From Nocardia tengchongensis (GTDB lineage Bacteria; Actinomycetota; Actinomycetes; Mycobacteriales; Mycobacteriaceae), in the NCBI RefSeq assembly GCF_018362975.1, contig NZ_CP074371.1:6386001-6450000 (forward strand): a stretch of DNA of 64,000 nt, written 5' to 3'. Below, in pieces: positions 8,827-17,767 of the stretch (position 1 is the first letter of the stretch; every line of letters starts with the position of its first letter). Below the pieces are notes generated by a model. That model searched no databases. It was given only the letters and a program-made list of their open reading frames with translations, and had not been told where the DNA came from. A program made the position numbers and the translations under genes.

Positions 8827-9285
8827 ATGAGTTCCGACGCCGAACCCACCACGGACGCGACCGGCACGCCGGTTCCGCGGATCCAGCTCACGCCGCAGGA
8901 GTGGCGGACCAAGCTGACCCCCGACGAATACCGGGTGCTGCGCGAAGCGGGCACCGAGCGCGCGTTCACCGGCGAATACACCGACACCGAGACCGAGGGC
9001 GTCTACTCCTGCCGGGCCTGCGGCTCCGAATTGTTCCGCAGCAGCGAGAAATTCCATTCGCACTGCGGCTGGCCGTCGTTCTTCGATCCGGCGCAGTCGG
9101 ACGCGGTGGTGCTGGTGGAGGACAACTCCCTAGGTATGCGACGCGTCGAGGTGGTGTGCGCCAACTGCCACAGCCACCTCGGGCACGTGTTCGAGGGCGA
9201 GGGTTACCCCACGCCCACGGACAAGCGCTACTGCATCAACTCGATCTCCCTGCGTCTGCAGCCTTCGGAGGGTTCCGCCGGCTGA
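8827..9285 (+). CDS. msrB: Peptide-methionine (R)-S-oxide reductase MsrB
   Basis: The 152-residue protein has the complete MsrB fold. Zinc ligands are C62-x2-C65 and C111-x2-C114, the SEKFHSHCGWPSFFDP substrate region is intact, and the catalytic cysteine is C136 in RYCINSISL. It reduces methionine-R-sulfoxide in oxidised proteins using thioredoxin. The ATG lies seven bases after TAGCGT (8814-8819), which overlaps the aftC stop region, suggesting a separate leaderless start. The final 100 bases of this gene recur in altered form at 11631-11685 and 13615-13710. Confidence 0.95.
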   Translation: MSSDAEPTTDATGTPVPRIQLTPQEWRTKLTPDEYRVLREAGTERAFTGEYTDTETEGVYSCRACGSELFRSSEKFHSHCGWPSFFDPAQSDAVVLVEDNSLGMRRVEVVCANCHSHLGHVFEGEGYPTPTDKRYCINSISLRLQPSEGSAG

Positions 9286-9297
9286 GGCCGGTGCCGT

Positions 9298-11451
9298 TCA
9301 GACGACGCTGGGCTGCGGCGCGACCTGCTCGTCGCGGTCGGCCAGCTCCGGTTCGGTCGCGGAGGGACCGGACCGGAAGAGCTTGCTGGGCCACCACAGG
9401 TAGCGATCGAAATCGAGGGCGAGTGCGGTCACCACGACCGACCGCACGATGAAGGTGTCGATCAGCACGCCCAGCGCGACGGTGAATCCGAGCTCCGCCG
9501 CGAAGGTCATCGGGATCGATCCCAGCGCCGCGAAGGTGCCCGCGAGCACGAGCCCGGCCGAGGTGATCACCCCACCGGTCGCCGACAGCCCGATCAGGGC
9601 GCCGCGCCGGGTGCCGTGCCGCTCCGTCTCCTCCCGGATCCGCGTGACGAGGAAGATGTTGTAGTCGACCCCGAGCGCCACCAGGAACGTGAAAGCCATG
9701 AGCGGGAACGAGGCGTCCGCGCCGGCGAAGTGGAAGACGTGGTTGAAGACCAGCGCGCTGATGCCCATGGTCGCCGCGAACGACACCACGACCGTGGCGA
9801 TCAACAGCAGCGGCGCCACGATCGCCCGCAGCAGCAGCGCGAGGATGAGGAACACCACGAGCAGGATCACCGGCACCAGTACCCGGGAATCGCGCGCGGC
9901 GGCATCCTCCATGTCCTTCTTCACCGCCGTACTGCCACCGACTTCGGCCTCGGCGCCCGGAATTCGATGGACGACGTCGCGCATCTCGCCGACGGTCGCG
10001 ATCGCGGCGGCACTGTCCGGGCTGTCGGTGAGGGTGACGGCGATCATCGCGGTGCCGTCCTTCACCAAAGGCGGTGTCGCGGGCACGATCACACCGTTGA
10101 CGGTCGCCACTGCGGCCCGCACCTGGTCGGCCGCGTCGGCCCTGGTCAGGATGTAGACCGGATCGCCCGCGCCGGCGACGAAATGCTGGTCCAGCACGTC
10201 GGCGCCCACCATCGCCTGGGTGGTCTTGGTGAGGCTGTGCCGGTCGGGGACACCGTTCGCGCGCAGCCCGGTAATGCCCAGGGCGAGAGCCACCAGCACC
10301 AGCGTCGCCGCGATCCACACGCGCCGCGGTCGCACCGCGACCCAGTCGCCGATCTTGGCCCACAGCCCGCTCTCGGTGGGATCGACGCTGCCGTACTCGG
10401 GCATGGCGGGCCAGAACACCCAGCGGCCGTTGGTCTTTCGCCACAGCGTCCACATCCACGGACCGCGCACCAGCCGGGCCGGCAGCAAGGTGGTCATCAC
10501 CAGCACCGAGCTGAGGATGCCGACCGCGCACACGGGCCCGAGGCCCTGCGTGGAACCTAGGTGCGCGAACAACAGCACCAGCATGCTCACGGTCACGGTC
10601 GCCGCGCTGGCCAGGATGGCCTCGGCCGAGCGGTACCAGGCTTCCGCCATCGCCGCGTTCGGGTTCTCCCGTCGACGCAGCTCCTGCCGGTAGCGAGCGA
10701 TCAGCAGCAACGCGTAGTCGGTGGCCGCGCCGAACACGAGAACCGTGAGGATGAAACTGCTCTGGGCGTTGACGGTCAGGCCCGCGTGCTTCGCCAGCAG
10801 ATAGACGACACCTTGGGCGACAACGAGGGCGACACCGGCCGCGAACAGCGGCCGCAGCACCAGGACCGGACTGCGGTATGCCGCCAGCAGAATCACGATC
10901 ACGATCAGCAGGGTGATCAGCATGAGGCTGCCGCCCTGCGTGAACACCTTGCCCGAGTCCGCCGCATAGCCACCCGCACCGGTGACATGCACCGACAATC
11001 CCTGATCGTCGTGTTTCGCCAGCTCGATCATTCGATCGACGCTCTTCCCGAGACCGGCCCAGCCGTCCTGCGGCACATGAAGATTCACCACGAGCTGGAT
11101 CGCCTGGCCGTCGCCGGAACGCACCGGCGGCGAGATCTCGCCGGTCACGTTCTCCACGCTGCGGAACGCTGCCGCGTCGGCGTTCACCTTGGCGAGGTCG
11201 GCGTCGGAAAGAGCCTGTCCGCCACGGTCGTACACCACGACGCCGGGCACCGTCTCGTTCGGCAGTAGCGCCGCGGCGCGATGCAGCACGCTCACCGATT
11301 CGGCGTTCTTGGGCAGCCACGCCGACGCCTCGTTCGACTCGACATCGGTCAGTTTCTGAAACGGTAAGAGCGCCGCGACGACGATGAGCCAGAAGCCCAC
11401 CACCACCCACCTCGTCCGCCGGCCGCTCAGGAAGGCCGCCACCTTGGACAT
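9298..11451 (-). CDS. MMPL/RND-family lipid transporter
   Basis: A 717-residue protein with twelve predicted membrane helices in the RND arrangement: one helix, a large external loop (about 40-175), five helices, a middle region, one helix (near 395), a second external loop, then five helices. GAATDYALLLIARYR and FLVALGVDYNIFLVTRIREE are the two typical MMPL Asp-Tyr helices. MMPL proteins export lipids, siderophores or drugs in mycolata; the cargo is unknown. The ATG at 11451 has GGGGGG eight bases upstream; an adjacent GTG at 11454 is an alternative. An ATCAA-N5-TTGAT palindrome at 11469-11483 could be an operator. It converges on msrB and is absent from this position in M. tuberculosis. Confidence 0.88.
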   Translation of the reverse strand: MSKVAAFLSGRRTRWVVVGFWLIVVAALLPFQKLTDVESNEASAWLPKNAESVSVLHRAAALLPNETVPGVVVYDRGGQALSDADLAKVNADAAAFRSVENVTGEISPPVRSGDGQAIQLVVNLHVPQDGWAGLGKSVDRMIELAKHDDQGLSVHVTGAGGYAADSGKVFTQGGSLMLITLLIVIVILLAAYRSPVLVLRPLFAAGVALVVAQGVVYLLAKHAGLTVNAQSSFILTVLVFGAATDYALLLIARYRQELRRRENPNAAMAEAWYRSAEAILASAATVTVSMLVLLFAHLGSTQGLGPVCAVGILSSVLVMTTLLPARLVRGPWMWTLWRKTNGRWVFWPAMPEYGSVDPTESGLWAKIGDWVAVRPRRVWIAATLVLVALALGITGLRANGVPDRHSLTKTTQAMVGADVLDQHFVAGAGDPVYILTRADAADQVRAAVATVNGVIVPATPPLVKDGTAMIAVTLTDSPDSAAAIATVGEMRDVVHRIPGAEAEVGGSTAVKKDMEDAAARDSRVLVPVILLVVFLILALLLRAIVAPLLLIATVVVSFAATMGISALVFNHVFHFAGADASFPLMAFTFLVALGVDYNIFLVTRIREETERHGTRRGALIGLSATGGVITSAGLVLAGTFAALGSIPMTFAAELGFTVALGVLIDTFIVRSVVVTALALDFDRYLWWPSKLFRSGPSATEPELADRDEQVAPQPSVV

Positions 11452-11630
11452 CACGAGAATCCCCCCGTATCAACGCAATTGATGTTTTCGCAGGGGGTCT
11501 TCGCGCTTCGCAGCGTCTCCTTGCGAGGTCCCGGGCCCCCGGGTCCACGATGCATCGGGAGGTGGCGTCGACGGAAGGTGTTGTGATCAAGGCGACGGCC
11601 GCCGCGGACGGCCGCCGGCACGGATCGGGC

Positions 11631-11685
11631 TGTTCGAGGGCGAGGGTTACCCCACGCCCACGGACAACTGCATCAACTCGATCTC
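11631..11685 (+). repeat. Duplicated 3'-end fragment of msrB, copy 2
   Basis: Bases 11631-11667 are identical to msrB 9189-9225, then six bases present in msrB are missing, and 11668-11685 are again identical to the corresponding msrB stretch. Outside this the flanks are unrelated. Translated, it gives the MsrB C-terminal residues FEGEGYPTPTD-N-CINSIS with Lys-Arg-Tyr lost. It sits 8 bases past the desaturase stop, between the desaturase and MmpL genes. Near-identity means a recent copy event. The rest of the 11452-11692 spacer shows only the possible MmpL operator. Confidence 0.85.
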
Positions 11686-11692
11686 ACCGCGT

Positions 11693-12655
11693 TCACAGTA
11701 CGGGTGCGAGACCGTCGTCGGCCCTGGCCGCCTCGCGCGCGAGTAACCGGGCGCGCTGCTCCTCGAATCGGATGACATCCTTTTCGAGCTTCTCGAGGTA
11801 GTTACCGATTTCCTCGCGGATCTCTTCACCGTGGGCGGTGAAATCGTCGCGCTCGAATACCTTCCAGACCTTCAGCACCGGCCGCAGGACTTCGTCGAGG
11901 TGCTGGCGCAGATCGTAGATACCGTGCTTGACCATCAGCACGCCGTTGCGACGCCAGTTCGGCATGCCGTAGCCGGGCATCGCGAAGTTCAGCACCACAT
12001 TCCGGACGGCTTCGACGGCCTGGTCGGGCGCCAGGTCCATCGCCGCACCGGTGACATTCCGGTAGAAGATCATGTGCAGGTTCTCGTCGGTGGCGATGCG
12101 CGCCAGCATGCGATCGGCGACCGGGTCGTTGCAGACCCGGCCGGTGCTGCGGTGGCTGACGCGGGTGGCGAGCTCCTGGAACGTCACATAGGCGACCTGG
12201 TCGAGCACGCCGCCGAAACCCTCGGGTGCGTTCACACCCCGGGTCATGTGGACCATCCGGTCGGCTTCCAGGGCAACGGGATCGACGCTCCGGGTGACGA
12301 TCAGATAATCGCGCATGGCGATGGCGTGGCGGTTCTCCTCGGCGGTCCACCGGCCCACCCAGGTACCCCACGCACCCTCCATCGAGAAATTCTCGGCGAT
12401 GGTGCGGTGGTAGGAAGGCAGATTGTCTTCGGTGAGCAGATTCGTCACCATCGCGACTTTCGCCACTTCCGACAATCCGGATTGTTCGGGATCCCAGTCG
12501 ATTCCGCCCATCGCGGCGAAGTTACGACCCTCGTCCCACGGCACGTAGTCGTGCGGATTCCATTCCTTCGCGATGGACAGGTGCCGGTCGATGTTTTGAC
12601 CGACGACCGGTTCCAGCTCGGTCAGCAGCTCGAGTTGAGTCAAATCTTTCGCCAT
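11693..12655 (-). CDS. Acyl-ACP desaturase (DesA family)
   Basis: A 320-residue di-iron desaturase of the soluble acyl-ACP type. The iron ligands are visible as EENRH (106-110), a Glu near 161 in FQELATRVSH, and DENLH (190-194), giving the two E-x-x-H motifs. It introduces a cis double bond into ACP-bound fatty acids using ferredoxin and oxygen; mycobacterial DesA1/DesA2 feed mycolic acid precursors. The start is ATG at 12655. It lies head-to-tail behind the truncated symporter (56 bases) and upstream of the MmpL gene, inside a block flanked by msrB fragments. A lipid-export partnership with the MmpL is a guess from position. Confidence 0.9.
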   Translation of the reverse strand: MAKDLTQLELLTELEPVVGQNIDRHLSIAKEWNPHDYVPWDEGRNFAAMGGIDWDPEQSGLSEVAKVAMVTNLLTEDNLPSYHRTIAENFSMEGAWGTWVGRWTAEENRHAIAMRDYLIVTRSVDPVALEADRMVHMTRGVNAPEGFGGVLDQVAYVTFQELATRVSHRSTGRVCNDPVADRMLARIATDENLHMIFYRNVTGAAMDLAPDQAVEAVRNVVLNFAMPGYGMPNWRRNGVLMVKHGIYDLRQHLDEVLRPVLKVWKVFERDDFTAHGEEIREEIGNYLEKLEKDVIRFEEQRARLLAREAARADDGLAPVL

Positions 12656-12711
12656 GCAAAGCCCTCCGATGTCGGTGAGACCAACTTGCAGAACAATCGA
12701 TCGCGCTCACA

Positions 12712-13536
12712 CTAGTCCGTTGTCTCCGATGCCGATTCACGCGTCCGCGATTCCTGCCAGCATTCGATTCCGGATGCGTCCGCTATATCCGGGTTGTGCA
12801 CATATACCGGATCATTCCCGGCCCGCCGCTGCCGCTGATAATCGTCGAGCAGCCGGAACGCGACAGCGCCCAGCGGAATGATCGCGGCGAGGTTGACCAG
12901 CGCCATCACCCCCATGAACACATCCGCGAGATTCCACACCAGCGTCAGCGAGCCCAGCGCCCCGCCGAAAACCGCCACCAGCACCAGTGCCGACAGCGAC
13001 CGCTTGCCGGTGGCCACGATGGTGTTGGACTGCACCGCGTTGAAGACGAACCCGAAGGTCAAGGTGATGACCACCGCGAACAGCGCACCCATCCAGCGGC
13101 GGCCCAGCCCGCGCTCCATGTAGTAGGCGGGCCCGCCGCGGAAGGTGCCCGGCTCGCGGTCACGGACCTTGTAGAGCTGCGCCAGCGTCGATTCCACGAA
13201 GGCCGAGGCCGAACCCACGATGGCCATCAGCCACATCCAGAACACCGCGCCGGAACCGCCAAGGGTGATGGCCGCGGCCACGCCCGCGATATTGCCGGTC
13301 CCGACCCGGGCCGCGGCGGAGATGGTGAACGCTCCGAACGCCGACACCGGGCGTTTGCCGTCCTCGCCCGCTTCGGTGCGCTCGGTGATGGAACGAAACA
13401 TCTCCGGCAGCAGGCTCAGCTGCACTATCCGGCTGCGCCAGGTGAAGTACAACCCGGCCGCGATCACGATGGGGATCAGCAACCACGTCCAGAAGACGTC
13501 ATTGATATGCACGATGGCGGAATCGAGTGCGTCCAC
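12712..13536 (-). pseudogene. Sodium:alanine symporter (AGCS family) with a large internal in-frame deletion
   Basis: The N-terminal 175 residues match AGCS symporters, with AFGAFTISAAARVGTGNIAGVAAAI and GGPAYYMERGLG. Directly after TIVATGKR the sequence jumps to the C-terminal family end, LGSLTLVWNLADVFMGVMALVNL and a charged tail. Family members are about 480-500 residues long; this one has 274, so roughly 200 residues covering several central helices are missing without loss of frame. The product could not form the usual transport core. I read it as a decayed gene left by an internal deletion. Its 5' side is next to msrB fragment copy 3. Confidence 0.8.
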
Positions 13537-13614
13537 ACAATCAGGCTATCGACTGGCAACCGTCAGATGCGGATACTCAATACCGGCCAGTCGCATTAAT
13601 TGGCAGCGTATCCT

Positions 13615-13710
13615 GCACGTTGTCGAGGGCGCGGGACATCCCGCGCCCACGGACAAGCGCTACTGCAGCAACTCGAACGCACTCCGGCTGCACCCCTCGG
13701 GCAGCGCAAC
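13615..13710 (+). pseudogene. msrB: Diverged msrB 3' fragment, copy 3
   Basis: In one frame this reads HVVEGAGHPAPTDKRYC followed by SNSNALRLHPSGS, matching the MsrB C-terminus HVFEGEGYPTPTDKRYC / INSISLRLQPSEGS, including the catalytic-cysteine context RYC. At DNA level roughly three quarters of bases match over about 95 bases, so it is older or from another lineage than copy 2. No MsrB sequence is seen upstream. It lies in the 275-base gap between the symporter relic and hemQ, exactly where msrB would meet hemQ if the block were absent. Nothing else is recognisable in this gap. Confidence 0.75.
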
Positions 13711-13811
13711 AGATCGAATCGCAGAAACATTAAGCGGCAGACCCGTTTCCGCGCATGCCCCGAATTCTGCGGGCAAGCGATCAGCCACCGCCCGGCGAAC
13801 CCACCCCGAAA

Positions 13812-14507
13812 TCAGGGCAGCGCGTTGATCAGCTGCTCGAGCTCCACCCGCGGACCGGTGAAGAACGGAATCTCCTCGCGCACATGCCGGCGTGCCTCGG
13901 TAGCGCGCAGATCACGCATGAGATCCACGATGCGGTGCAGTTCGGGGGCCTCGAAGGCGAGGATCCACTCGTAATCGCCCAGGGCGAAGGAGGCCACGGT
14001 GTTGGCGCGCACGTCCGGGTAGTCGCGGGCGGCCTTGCCGTGATCGGCGAGCATCTTGCGACGGTCCTCGTCGGGCAGCAGGTACCAGTCGTAGGAGCGC
14101 ACGAACGGGTACACGCAGATGTAGTTGCCCGCCTCCTCGCCCGCCAGGAACGCGGGGATGTGGGACTTGTTGAACTCGGCCGGGCGGTGCAGCGCGGCCT
14201 GGCTCCACACCGGGTTCGAGATCTGACCCAGCTCGGTGACGCGACGGAAGTCGGCGTACGCGGCCTGCAGATCCTCGATCTTCTCCGCGTGCCACCAGAT
14301 CATGAAGTCGGCGTCGGCGCGCAGACCGGCGACATCGTAGATGCCGCGGACCACCACGCCGCGCTCCTCCAGCGACTCGAAGAAGGCGGTCGCCTCCTTG
14401 ACCGCGGCCTTGCGGTCCTCGCCGAGCACGCCGGGCTCCACCTGGAACACCGAGAACATGAGGTAGCGGATGGTGTCGTTGAGGGCCTTGAAGTCGAGTC
14501 GCGCCAT
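13812..14507 (-). CDS. hemQ: Coproheme decarboxylase HemQ
   Basis: The 231-residue protein is a chlorite-dismutase-fold HemQ, closely matching M. tuberculosis Rv2676c through [30 protein letters not shown] residues, [36 protein letters not shown] and [13 protein letters not shown]. The Tyr in the [10 protein letters not shown] stretch is the expected catalytic residue. It oxidatively decarboxylates coproheme to haem b, the last step of the coproporphyrin-dependent pathway of Gram-positives. The ATG at 14507 (MARLDF) was chosen because it matches mycobacterial HemQ and has GGGG just upstream; an ATG nine bases earlier lacks a site. hemY and hemE follow in the same orientation beyond a TetR/PLP insertion. 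Confidence 0.95.
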   Translation of the reverse strand: MARLDFKALNDTIRYLMFSVFQVEPGVLGEDRKAAVKEATAFFESLEERGVVVRGIYDVAGLRADADFMIWWHAEKIEDLQAAYADFRRVTELGQISNPVWSQAALHRPAEFNKSHIPAFLAGEEAGNYICVYPFVRSYDWYLLPDEDRRKMLADHGKAARDYPDVRANTVASFALGDYEWILAFEAPELHRIVDLMRDLRATEARRHVREEIPFFTGPRVELEQLINALP

Positions 14508-14567
14508 GAACCCCATCGTGCCACTGCGCCCGAACCCGCCCTGAATCGGGCAGGGCGGACACGGGGG

Positions 14568-15218
14568 TCAGGGTACGGACGCGGCCCAGGACTCGATCAG
14601 GCGGCGCAGGCCGTCGTGGAACACCTCGTCGCTGGTGAGCAATCCGCTCATGGTGTCCAGATGGGTTGCCATGACCGGAAATTCATCCGGGTCCAGCGCC
14701 GCAAGCGCGGCGCGGGTGCGCAATTGCGTCGGCTTCCGATCACGGAATTCGACCAGGCCCGCGCAGCCCAGGGTGTAGAGATAGAGCTCGCGGTAAGCGT
14801 AGAAGGCTTGTTCGGGGCCCAATCCGAGCGAAATGTTGTCGGCCAGTTGCGGTTCGGTGAGACGGGCCAGCAGGCGGCGGCCCAGCCAGGGGCGGGGGCC
14901 ACGCAGCATCACCAGGCCCGGATAGGCGGTGAGCAAGGTGTACCAGGCCACGAAACGCCGTTCGGTGGAGTGCGCCCAAGCCCCGGAACCGGGCGCGATC
15001 ACGGGCAGCTCCAGGGCCAGCACGTCGGCGACCAATTCGACCAGGCCGTTGAAATCGCCGCCGCCCCTGCGCACCACGGTGGTGTGGGAGACCCGCAGGC
15101 GGGAGGCGATGCTGCGAAAACTCAGCTCGCCCGCACCACGGGACCGGATGATCTCCAACCCGGCCCGGGCGATCGCCTCGGGCGTCGCCTCGGCGAGCGA
15201 CTGGGAGTTCCTGGGCAT
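14568..15218 (-). CDS. TetR-family transcriptional regulator
   Basis: A 216-residue regulator. The N-terminal helix-turn-helix (about 10-55) contains ARAGLEIIRSRGAGELSFRSIASRLRVSHTTVVRR, typical of TetR DNA-binding domains, followed by a helical ligand-binding domain. The ATG at 15218 fits the domain start and sits 12 bases from a perfect 15-bp palindrome, so the gene is probably autoregulated. It diverges from the PLP-dependent dehydratase gene, its likely second target. The effector is unknown. Confidence 0.85.
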   Translation of the reverse strand: MPRNSQSLAEATPEAIARAGLEIIRSRGAGELSFRSIASRLRVSHTTVVRRGGGDFNGLVELVADVLALELPVIAPGSGAWAHSTERRFVAWYTLLTAYPGLVMLRGPRPWLGRRLLARLTEPQLADNISLGLGPEQAFYAYRELYLYTLGCAGLVEFRDRKPTQLRTRAALAALDPDEFPVMATHLDTMSGLLTSDEVFHDGLRRLIESWAASVP

Positions 15219-15230
15219 GCGTCCAGCGTA

Positions 15231-15245
15231 AGTTACAGTGTAACT
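15231..15245. promoter_or_regulatory. Palindromic operator between tetR and the dehydratase gene
   Basis: AGTTACA-G-TGTAACT is a perfect 7-bp inverted repeat around one central base. It lies in the divergent spacer 12 bases upstream of the tetR start, where a self-binding TetR dimer would act. Confidence 0.75.
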
Positions 15246-15335
15246 AGGGGGTCGATCGGGCCGGGGTTTCCCGCAGGCCGTGCCGCGCGCAGCCGCGGAC
15301 CGATCGAGACAAGCGACCGAACGAAAAGAGCGCAC

Positions 15336-16286
15336 GTGCATCCGAACCATGCCGACGTGACTGCGGCAGCCGAACGAATCTCCAGCTACATCCGGCCGGT
15401 GGTCCTCGCGCGGGCGGACTCCGACACCGTTCCGGTCGCCGGGGACGTCTGGTTCGCGCTCGAGCACATGCAGCACACGGGCAGCTTCAAAGCGCGCGGG
15501 GCCGCGAATTTCGTCCTCGCGCAACAGGAGCAGGGGCGCTTGCCGAAGGTCGGGATCACCCTCGCCTCCGGCGGCAACGCGGGCGTGGCGGGCGCGTGGG
15601 CGGCACGTCTGGCCGGGTCCACGGCCACCGTGTTCCTGCCCGACTCCACCCCCGCCGTCAAACTGGCTCGGCTGCAGGCGCTCGGCGCGCAGGTGCTGTG
15701 CGGCGGCGCACGGTACGCCGATGCCGCCGCCGAATGCGAACGCTATGCCGCGGCCTCCGGCGCGCTCCGCTCACACGCCTACGACGACCCCTACATCGCC
15801 GCCGGCGCGGGCACCCTGCTCGACGAGATCGCCGCCCAGCTGCCCGAACTCGACACCGTGCTGGTCGCGGTCGGCGGCGGCGGACTGCTCACCGGAATCA
15901 CCGTGTCCGCCAATCACCACGGCATCCGGGTGGTGGCCGTCGAACCCGAGAACTGCCGCGCCTTCAACGCCGCTCTCGCCGCCGGCGCGCCCGTCGATGT
16001 CGATGTCGACTCCATCGCCGCCGATTCCCTCGGCGCGCGCCGCATCACCCCGATGGCCCTGACCGCCGCCGCCGAGGGCGACGTCCGCTCGGTCCTGGTC
16101 ACCGACAAACAGATCAGCGCCGCCCGCCAAATCCTGTGGGACTGCCGCCGTCTCGCCGTCGAACACGGCGCGGCGACCGCCTTCGCGGCCCTGCTGTCCG
16201 GCGCGTACGTCCCCGCCCCCGGCGAACGGGTGGCGGTCATCGTCTGCGGCGCGAACACCGACCCGACAGACCTCGTCGCCCGCTGA
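15336..16286 (+). CDS. PLP-dependent threonine/serine dehydratase-like enzyme
   Basis: A 316-residue fold-type II PLP enzyme. The cofactor lysine is in TGSFKARGA (about residue 53), the Asn-containing phosphate/carboxylate loop is ASGGNAGVAGAWAA, and the glycine-rich phosphate loop is GGGGLLTG. Members deaminate threonine or serine to 2-oxo acids, or act as serine racemases; the short length without an ACT domain suggests a catabolic, non-allosteric form. GTG at 15336 is the start. It is divergent from the TetR gene with an operator between, so it may be induced by that regulator's ligand. It converges on hemY. Confidence 0.85.
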   Translation: MHPNHADVTAAAERISSYIRPVVLARADSDTVPVAGDVWFALEHMQHTGSFKARGAANFVLAQQEQGRLPKVGITLASGGNAGVAGAWAARLAGSTATVFLPDSTPAVKLARLQALGAQVLCGGARYADAAAECERYAAASGALRSHAYDDPYIAAGAGTLLDEIAAQLPELDTVLVAVGGGGLLTGITVSANHHGIRVVAVEPENCRAFNAALAAGAPVDVDVDSIAADSLGARRITPMALTAAAEGDVRSVLVTDKQISAARQILWDCRRLAVEHGAATAFAALLSGAYVPAPGERVAVIVCGANTDPTDLVAR

Positions 16287-16420
16287 CCCCGGCCTTACCG
16301 ACCTAGACGCCCGGCTTCGGCCGATGGCGGTCCGGCCGACCATCGCAAGGCAGCAGCCCGCTACGCCGCTCGATATCACCGGTGGCGCACAAGTTTTCGG
16401 CGACCGGACCAGGGCTCCGG

Positions 16421-17767
16421 TCAGCCGAGATGGGCGGCGATGAGAGCGGCGGCCTTGGCGCCGGTGGCGGCGCAGGCGGGGACGCCGACGCCGTCGAGAT
16501 AGGAGCCGGCCAGGGCCAGGCCAGGGAGATCGGTTGTGGCGGAGCGCAGCTCGAGGATCCGGGAGACGTGGCCGGGGGCGTATTGGGGCAGGCCGCCGGG
16601 CCAGCGTTGGACGACTGCGCGCACGGGGCGGATATCGGCGCCGGTCACCGTGGTGAGGTCTTGGACGGCGGCGGTGACGAGGTCGTCGTCGGACCAGGCC
16701 TGGGTGGAGTCGTCGCCATAACGGCCGAAGGAAGCGCGGACCAGGGCCACGTCGCGGCCGGCGAGGTGGGGCCACTTACGGCTGGAAAGAGTGAAGGCCT
16801 TGGCGCGCAACGGTTCACCGGTGGCGACGAGGATGCCGGAGTTGTCGGGGAGGGCGGTGTCGACGGGGAGGGCCAGGGCCACCACGGCCGAGGAAGCCAA
16901 CTCGATGCCGCCGGCGAGCGCGGCGGCGAAGGGAGCGACGTCGTGGAGCAGTCGCGCGGCCTCCGGGGCGGGAGTCGCGAGGATCACCGCGTCGACATCA
17001 CCGATCGGGTCGATGTGCCAGCCGGATGCGGTCCGCGTGAGGCGGGTTGCGGCGGTGCCGGTTTCGGCCTTCACGTCGGCGGCGGCGCGCAGGGCTTCCA
17101 ACAGGACCCGATAGCCGTCGCGGATGCCACCGAAGACCGGGGTCGTGCTCGGCGGGGGCAGGGCCTCCGATACCGCCTGAGTCAGGCTCGCCGCTCCGCG
17201 ATCCAGGGCTGCCGCCAGTGTCGGCAAGGCAGCTCGCACCCCGATCGAATCTGCCAGTCCCGCATACACTCCGCCGAGCAGCGGATCGACGCTGCGGCGA
17301 ACGACCTGCTCGCCGAACCGATCCCGCACCAGCTCCCCCACCGAGACATCCGCGCCCGGAGTCCAGTTCAGCGGCCGCGACGGCTCCGTCGCCACAAAAT
17401 CGAGGGTCTGCGCATCCACCAGTCCCGCAACCGATTCCGGCGCGGCGGGAATCCCCATCAACGTCCGCTCGGGCAGGCGATGCCCGGCCTCTTCCGACCA
17501 CACCAGCGGCCGCTTCCCCGCCGGGAACACGAGCTGATCCTCGATCCCCAATTCCCGCATCAATTCCGGGATCTCGGGGCGACGGCCCACGAACGCCTCG
17601 GCCCCCAGATCGACCGGATCGCCCTCGATGTCGACGGTCCGCAGAATGCCGCCGACCCGATCACGCCGCTCGACGAGAATCAGCTCCGCCGACTCCCCCA
17701 GCGCCTGCCGCAACCGGTAGGCGGCCACTAGCCCGCTGATCCCACCACCGACCACCGCGACCCGCAT
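16421..17767 (-). CDS. hemY: Protoporphyrinogen/coproporphyrinogen III oxidase HemY
   Basis: A 448-residue FAD enzyme. The N-terminal dinucleotide-binding motif is VVGGGISGLVAAYRL, and the C-terminal family motif appears as LPGLALAGSYLDGVGVPACAATGAKAA. In actinobacteria HemY (CgoX) oxidises coproporphyrinogen III to coproporphyrin III for ferrochelatase and HemQ. The ATG at 17767 has GAGGAG seven bases upstream; an upstream in-frame start would add an unconserved Arg-rich tail. It is in the same orientation as hemE and hemQ, as in mycobacteria, though separated from hemE by 328 bases. Confidence 0.93.
   Translation of the reverse strand: MRVAVVGGGISGLVAAYRLRQALGESAELILVERRDRVGGILRTVDIEGDPVDLGAEAFVGRRPEIPELMRELGIEDQLVFPAGKRPLVWSEEAGHRLPERTLMGIPAAPESVAGLVDAQTLDFVATEPSRPLNWTPGADVSVGELVRDRFGEQVVRRSVDPLLGGVYAGLADSIGVRAALPTLAAALDRGAASLTQAVSEALPPPSTTPVFGGIRDGYRVLLEALRAAADVKAETGTAATRLTRTASGWHIDPIGDVDAVILATPAPEAARLLHDVAPFAAALAGGIELASSAVVALALPVDTALPDNSGILVATGEPLRAKAFTLSSRKWPHLAGRDVALVRASFGRYGDDSTQAWSDDDLVTAAVQDLTTVTGADIRPVRAVVQRWPGGLPQYAPGHVSRILELRSATTDLPGLALAGSYLDGVGVPACAATGAKAAALIAAHLG

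Noticed and set aside
7329-8987. Long minus-strand frame opposite aftC, 552 codons
   Set aside because: Composition is His/Arg/Gln/Gly-rich and motif-free, the usual antisense shadow of a GC-rich gene with a fully recognisable AftC on the other strand.
13755-15335. Long plus-strand frame running into the dehydratase gene
   Set aside because: It is antisense to hemQ and the TetR gene; only the part from GTG 15336 shows family motifs.
16399-16425. GACCGGA/TCCGGTC hairpin between the dehydratase and hemY genes as a terminator
   Set aside because: The stem is imperfect and runs into the hemY stop codon; no T run on either strand in the right place.
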